DNA of 64,000 bases. Source: Apteryx mantelli (Eukaryota; Chordata; Aves; Apterygiformes; Apterygidae). The translations under genes and the position numbers were made by a program. How positions within the stretch are numbered: position 1 is the stretch's first letter; each line of letters begins with the position of its first letter. Location of the stretch: positions 51,994,275 to 52,058,274 of the forward strand of contig NC_089979.1 of assembly GCF_036417845.1 (NCBI RefSeq), given 5' to 3'. Positions 56,986 through 64,000 of the stretch are shown piece by piece. Below the pieces are notes generated by a model. It saw only the letters and a program-made list of their open reading frames with translations. It was not told the DNA's origin and ran no database searches.

Positions 56986-57099
56986 AAATATCATCAGTGG
57001 TATCTTCTGTACCTTTCCCTCCGCAGCACATTATGAAAGGCACTCTCCGCTCAACCACAGCCCGACACTGCACACACTTCTTCATCAAGCTTGCGCAAT
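56986..57099 (-). CDS. MIB1: MIB1 coding exon (second half of RING2 and linker)
   Basis: 114 bp: two bases finishing Asn889, 37 codons (residues 890-926) and one base of Ser927. It completes RING2 with CASLMKKC (890-897) and CVQC (897-900), then runs through [15 protein letters not shown] into an acidic linker [11 protein letters not shown]. As I recall the human protein, the linker differs by a few conservative changes (for example SSEDA against GTEDT) and CAN is CAS here, which is normal for an amniote orthologue. The acceptor is TCTTCTCAG and the donor ATTT/GTGAGT. The in-frame stop just past the donor is intronic. Confidence 0.97.
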
Positions 57100-60751
<3,652 letters not shown>

Positions 60752-61566
60752 TTAATGACCTGTACTTCTAAGAACTTTCTTTAAATCGTGCTGCACATGA
60801 GTTGGTTGCTTATGTGTATCTTCTTGTGCATTCAGGCATCAGTATATCATCATAAAACACTTCCAATTGTATTTTCCCAAATGTACAATTGACAGCAGTG
60901 TGCAAACTCTCATGCTCAGATAAGACATTCTACAGAAATAGGCTACACAATTAAATTAGAACAGCAGCCTGTCAAAATAAAAAACCCCTTCCCTCCCTTA
61001 TGAGTTTACCTACTAATAGAGACATACCCTTTAGATTCAGAACTGCACGACTTAACACTTAACAAATCTTGAATATGTTTCAAATGAGAAAATGACAGGC
61101 TTGCAAAATAATCCCCAAATCCCAAAGTGAATTCACATTGGATCTTTGTCCTCTGCTGCTGCTCACCCAGCAGAGGGAGCACGTGTTCAAAATAACAAGC
61201 TCATCCCCTTCAACTCTCAAAGCCATAAAAGGTGGGGAGAAAGAAGCAGAACAGCCACAATCATCTGTGTGACACAGGCAGAAAGACTGACGAAAAACAC
61301 CTCACACACCAGGATAGCACGAACAAAGTCTTTCTTCATGACATTTTGGAAGTACATTTTCGATTTCCATACTCCGATTTTTAAACAGGAATTAACAATG
61401 AGAATCATGGAAGTCAATAATGCAAATACAGCTAGGACAAGTAGCAAGTTGAAACTTATCACACTACAGGCATTTGATAACATGACATTCCACTGAAATC
61501 ATTGTAATTCCTAGAGCAGCATTTCTGGGACTTTAGGCCAACATCCTCCTCCTACTACTTTTTTCT

Positions 61567-61735
61567 AGGATCATATAATCATTCAGGTTGGCAGGGACTC
61601 AGGAGGTCACCTATTCAAAGCAACATCAACACTGATTTCAGGTTATTCAGGGCTTTGCCCATGCTGGTCTTCAAAACCTCCAGGGACAGAGATTCCACAA
61701 CCTATTTGGGCAACCTCTTCCAGTGCTTAATTCTT
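61567..61735 (-). mobile_element. CR1 3' tail fragment
   Basis: On the plus strand the block opens with a diverged ATCATATAATCATTCAGG, followed by TTGGCAGGGACTCAGGAGG, then text matching the reverse complement of a CR1 3' end, including GGAGATTCCACAACC-like and GGGCAACCTCTTCCAGTGCTT segments. This equals the end of CR1 ORF2 and its 3' UTR on the minus strand. It is clearly older than the 54.6-kb copy. Similarity fades beyond about 61735, so the 5' limit is approximate. Confidence 0.8.
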
Positions 61736-62287
61736 CTTACAGTGATTCACCCCAGACACTCTGCTTTTAGTCCCTGGTACTGCAATATCCACCCTAACCC
61801 AATGTAATAATCAGTATTGTTTACTCCCCTACTTCTCAAAAGCCTTGTGTACTAAGCTCCATAAAAATATCCACCTTGGTCCCACCCAGTCTAGCTCTCC
61901 AAAATTGCTGCAACCTGCTTCTACTTAGCCAGAGCCACTTCAAAGCTACTGAACCCCAAATATATTCAGTCTTCTCTTAACCACTCCCAATCTCTCAACA
62001 TTTCCCTTGCACAGCAACTACTCCCAAACAAAACAGCCCTTCCACCCTCCCTATCACAATGCAATTCCTCACAGCCTGACTAGATAGCTGTATTTCCTAG
62101 GCTACAAGCCCAAGTTTTCCCAGAGAAGCATGGCTGGGCCATGATGCCAGTGCAGCGTCTGCAGCAAATTCTCAGCACAGGAGGTGAGAGAGAAGAGCAA
62201 ATAGGCCCTGTACAGAGTCAGCTGCCACATGGCTGCAGTGCAACCCACCCTGGGCTGTTACCCATCAGAGAGAGAGAGAAAGAGAGA

Positions 62288-62487
62288 NNNNNNNNNNNNN
62301 NNNNNNNNNNNNNNNNNNNNNNNNNNNNNNNNNNNNNNNNNNNNNNNNNNNNNNNNNNNNNNNNNNNNNNNNNNNNNNNNNNNNNNNNNNNNNNNNNNNN
62401 NNNNNNNNNNNNNNNNNNNNNNNNNNNNNNNNNNNNNNNNNNNNNNNNNNNNNNNNNNNNNNNNNNNNNNNNNNNNNNNNNNNNNNN
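62288..62487. other. Assembly gap (200 N)
   Basis: Exactly 200 N. The left edge is a GAGAGAGAGA run, so a simple repeat probably caused the break. The round length suggests a placeholder rather than a measured gap. Confidence 0.98.
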
Positions 62488-64000
62488 TAGCTACAGAGTT
62501 CTGTAAGGAATAGTTCAGCTACTGAAGCATTCAATCTCCTGTACACCTATACTCATTTGTAAAGTGGCTGTTTTTCTATATAAGTACTTTAAATGGCACT
62601 GCCCCGGGGGGTATATTTAGAATACACCTGATACATACTAACATCACTGAGTTCAGACAAAATGCAACCACCATCACACTTGAACAGAAAACATAGCTAG
62701 GCAGACATAAATGCACATTTATATTTAGTAGTCTAGTGAATAAAGCATCTGGCCAAGAAAGAGATGATTTCAGACGCCTTCTCTGTTTGGAGGATTTAAG
62801 CTCACATATCTGTCCTCCTGTCCTATCACTCTTTTACAGATACTACTGTAGAAAAGAATGCGAGACTCACAGGGCCAGCTAGAAAGACAAAGAGAGAAGG
62901 CCCAATACTATAGCCCAGCAATTAAAGGATTCACCTAGACTGCAGTATTCTCAGCCCACTTCCAACATCCTTTCTGTATTAAAGATTGATTGGATAAAAT
63001 GCATAAGCAAATGCACATTTCATACAACACAGAACTGGTGGCACCATTGAAGAATCCCTCAGCGAACTACACTAGACTGTATTCAAAGAAACAACTCTGG
63101 GACAAGGAGACAACTTCAATCCACAGAGTTTTAAGCTCTGAATTCATATAGGCATCAACACTATAACAAGGTGAGATTTTGTACCCACCTCTTTTCAGCC
63201 TTTCCCATGAATTGATGTAAATGCCCAACCTGTCTGATGCAAATCTTTCTACACTCCTTTCAGTTTGTGCAGTCTGTCCTGTAGCTGGTCTACTAAAAGC
63301 TGAGTGTCAAGTATCACTCCTAAAGATTAAGGCCCTTTTGGCTACATTAACAACCACTTTGTATTTAAAGAACCAGACATGCTATTTGAGACACAGCAGC
63401 ATACAGGATAAATTTAAAATACCAGATATCAGTCACTACAATCCTAAAGACTATGCATCTCTGAGTGAACTATTAAGAAAATAGTTTTCAAAATCTATCT
63501 AGTTATCTCCTCCATCTCTCAGAGGTGACCTGTGAGGGAAAAAAAAGCTGTGTTTGGCTTTATGCCTTGGAACATGTGAAGTATGTGTCAGAAGTTCCCC
63601 TGCCTTGATATCCGTAGCATTATCCTTCTCCTCATACAGCTATCCCAGTTTCCTAGGAAAGCAATTTTTTCAAATGTTAGTCTATGCAGTTAGGAGTTTT
63701 TATATCAATAAACATTACTTGAGGGACTAAGAGACTCTTGAAGGTTACTCCACGAGTTCACACATACTCATTGTCCTGTACTCTTTCCTGTGATTTGATA
63801 TGAACAGTATAGCTGAGCTGGAAAGATTTAATATTAATTTAACCAGCAAGTTTGACGTGCTTAAGCCAGTCGGCTGATACCAAAGAATTAGACGTGGACA
63901 GAAATTGTTTTGTGGTGGAAATTCAGACTGTTTTTCTGTAATGTGAATTACAGCATTAGCTGAAGCACAGCTGAGATTTAACTTAGCTTCAAAGTGGGTG

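Noticed and set aside
62141..62546. Open frames running through the N gap
   Set aside because: They exist only because unknown bases cannot contain stops.

Overview
This window is vertebrate nuclear DNA, most likely from a bird. The evidence is a split gene with GT-AG introns that encodes the C-terminus of MIB1, a CR1-type LINE ending in ATTCTGTG octamers as avian CR1s do, older CR1 and MIR-like remnants, and an otherwise low repeat load. A crocodilian or turtle is possible but less likely at this repeat density. There is no operon structure, and nothing bacterial, viral or CRISPR-like. Almost all ATG-to-stop frames in the window are chance frames in non-coding DNA.

Right third (about 42.4-64 kb): the 3' end of MIB1, on the minus strand. 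Five coding exons (60521-60713, 58687-58765, 56986-57099, 53960-54060, 48693-48833) splice in frame into the last 208 residues of a Mind bomb 1 E3 ubiquitin ligase. They carry RING1, RING2, a short coiled coil and the terminal catalytic-type RING3. The earlier exons (MZM/ZZ, REP and ankyrin parts) lie beyond position 64000. A long 3' UTR runs from 48692 down to a predicted cleavage site near 42.385 kb. Its introns hold a nearly complete 3' portion of a CR1 LINE (54639-56419, antisense to MIB1), a second CR1 3' tail (61567-61735), small tandem repeats and a 200-N assembly gap (62288-62487).

Left two thirds (1 to about 42.38 kb): intergenic DNA downstream of MIB1. In known amniote gene order the next gene past the MIB1 3' end is GATA6, so this stretch is probably part of the MIB1-GATA6 gene desert. 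That assignment is inference, because no GATA6 exon lies in the window. I find no protein-coding gene here. What can be supported is: two eroded CR1 copies (4795-5455 and 25345-26100), several MIR-like (CORE-SINE) fragments, a diverged direct-repeat pair flanking the second CR1 (24832-24988 and 26618-26750), a CpG-island-like block (15530-16350) with GATA motifs and a perfect-consensus splice donor, and several repeat-free segments that look like conserved non-coding elements.

I did not find a clearly new biological system. The best leads are the CpG island with a donor site (possible unannotated ncRNA or promoter-like enhancer of the GATA6 domain), a GATA/TEAD-like composite site at 23493-23504, and the direct-repeat-flanked CR1 segment. 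All need alignment or expression data, which I could not consult.
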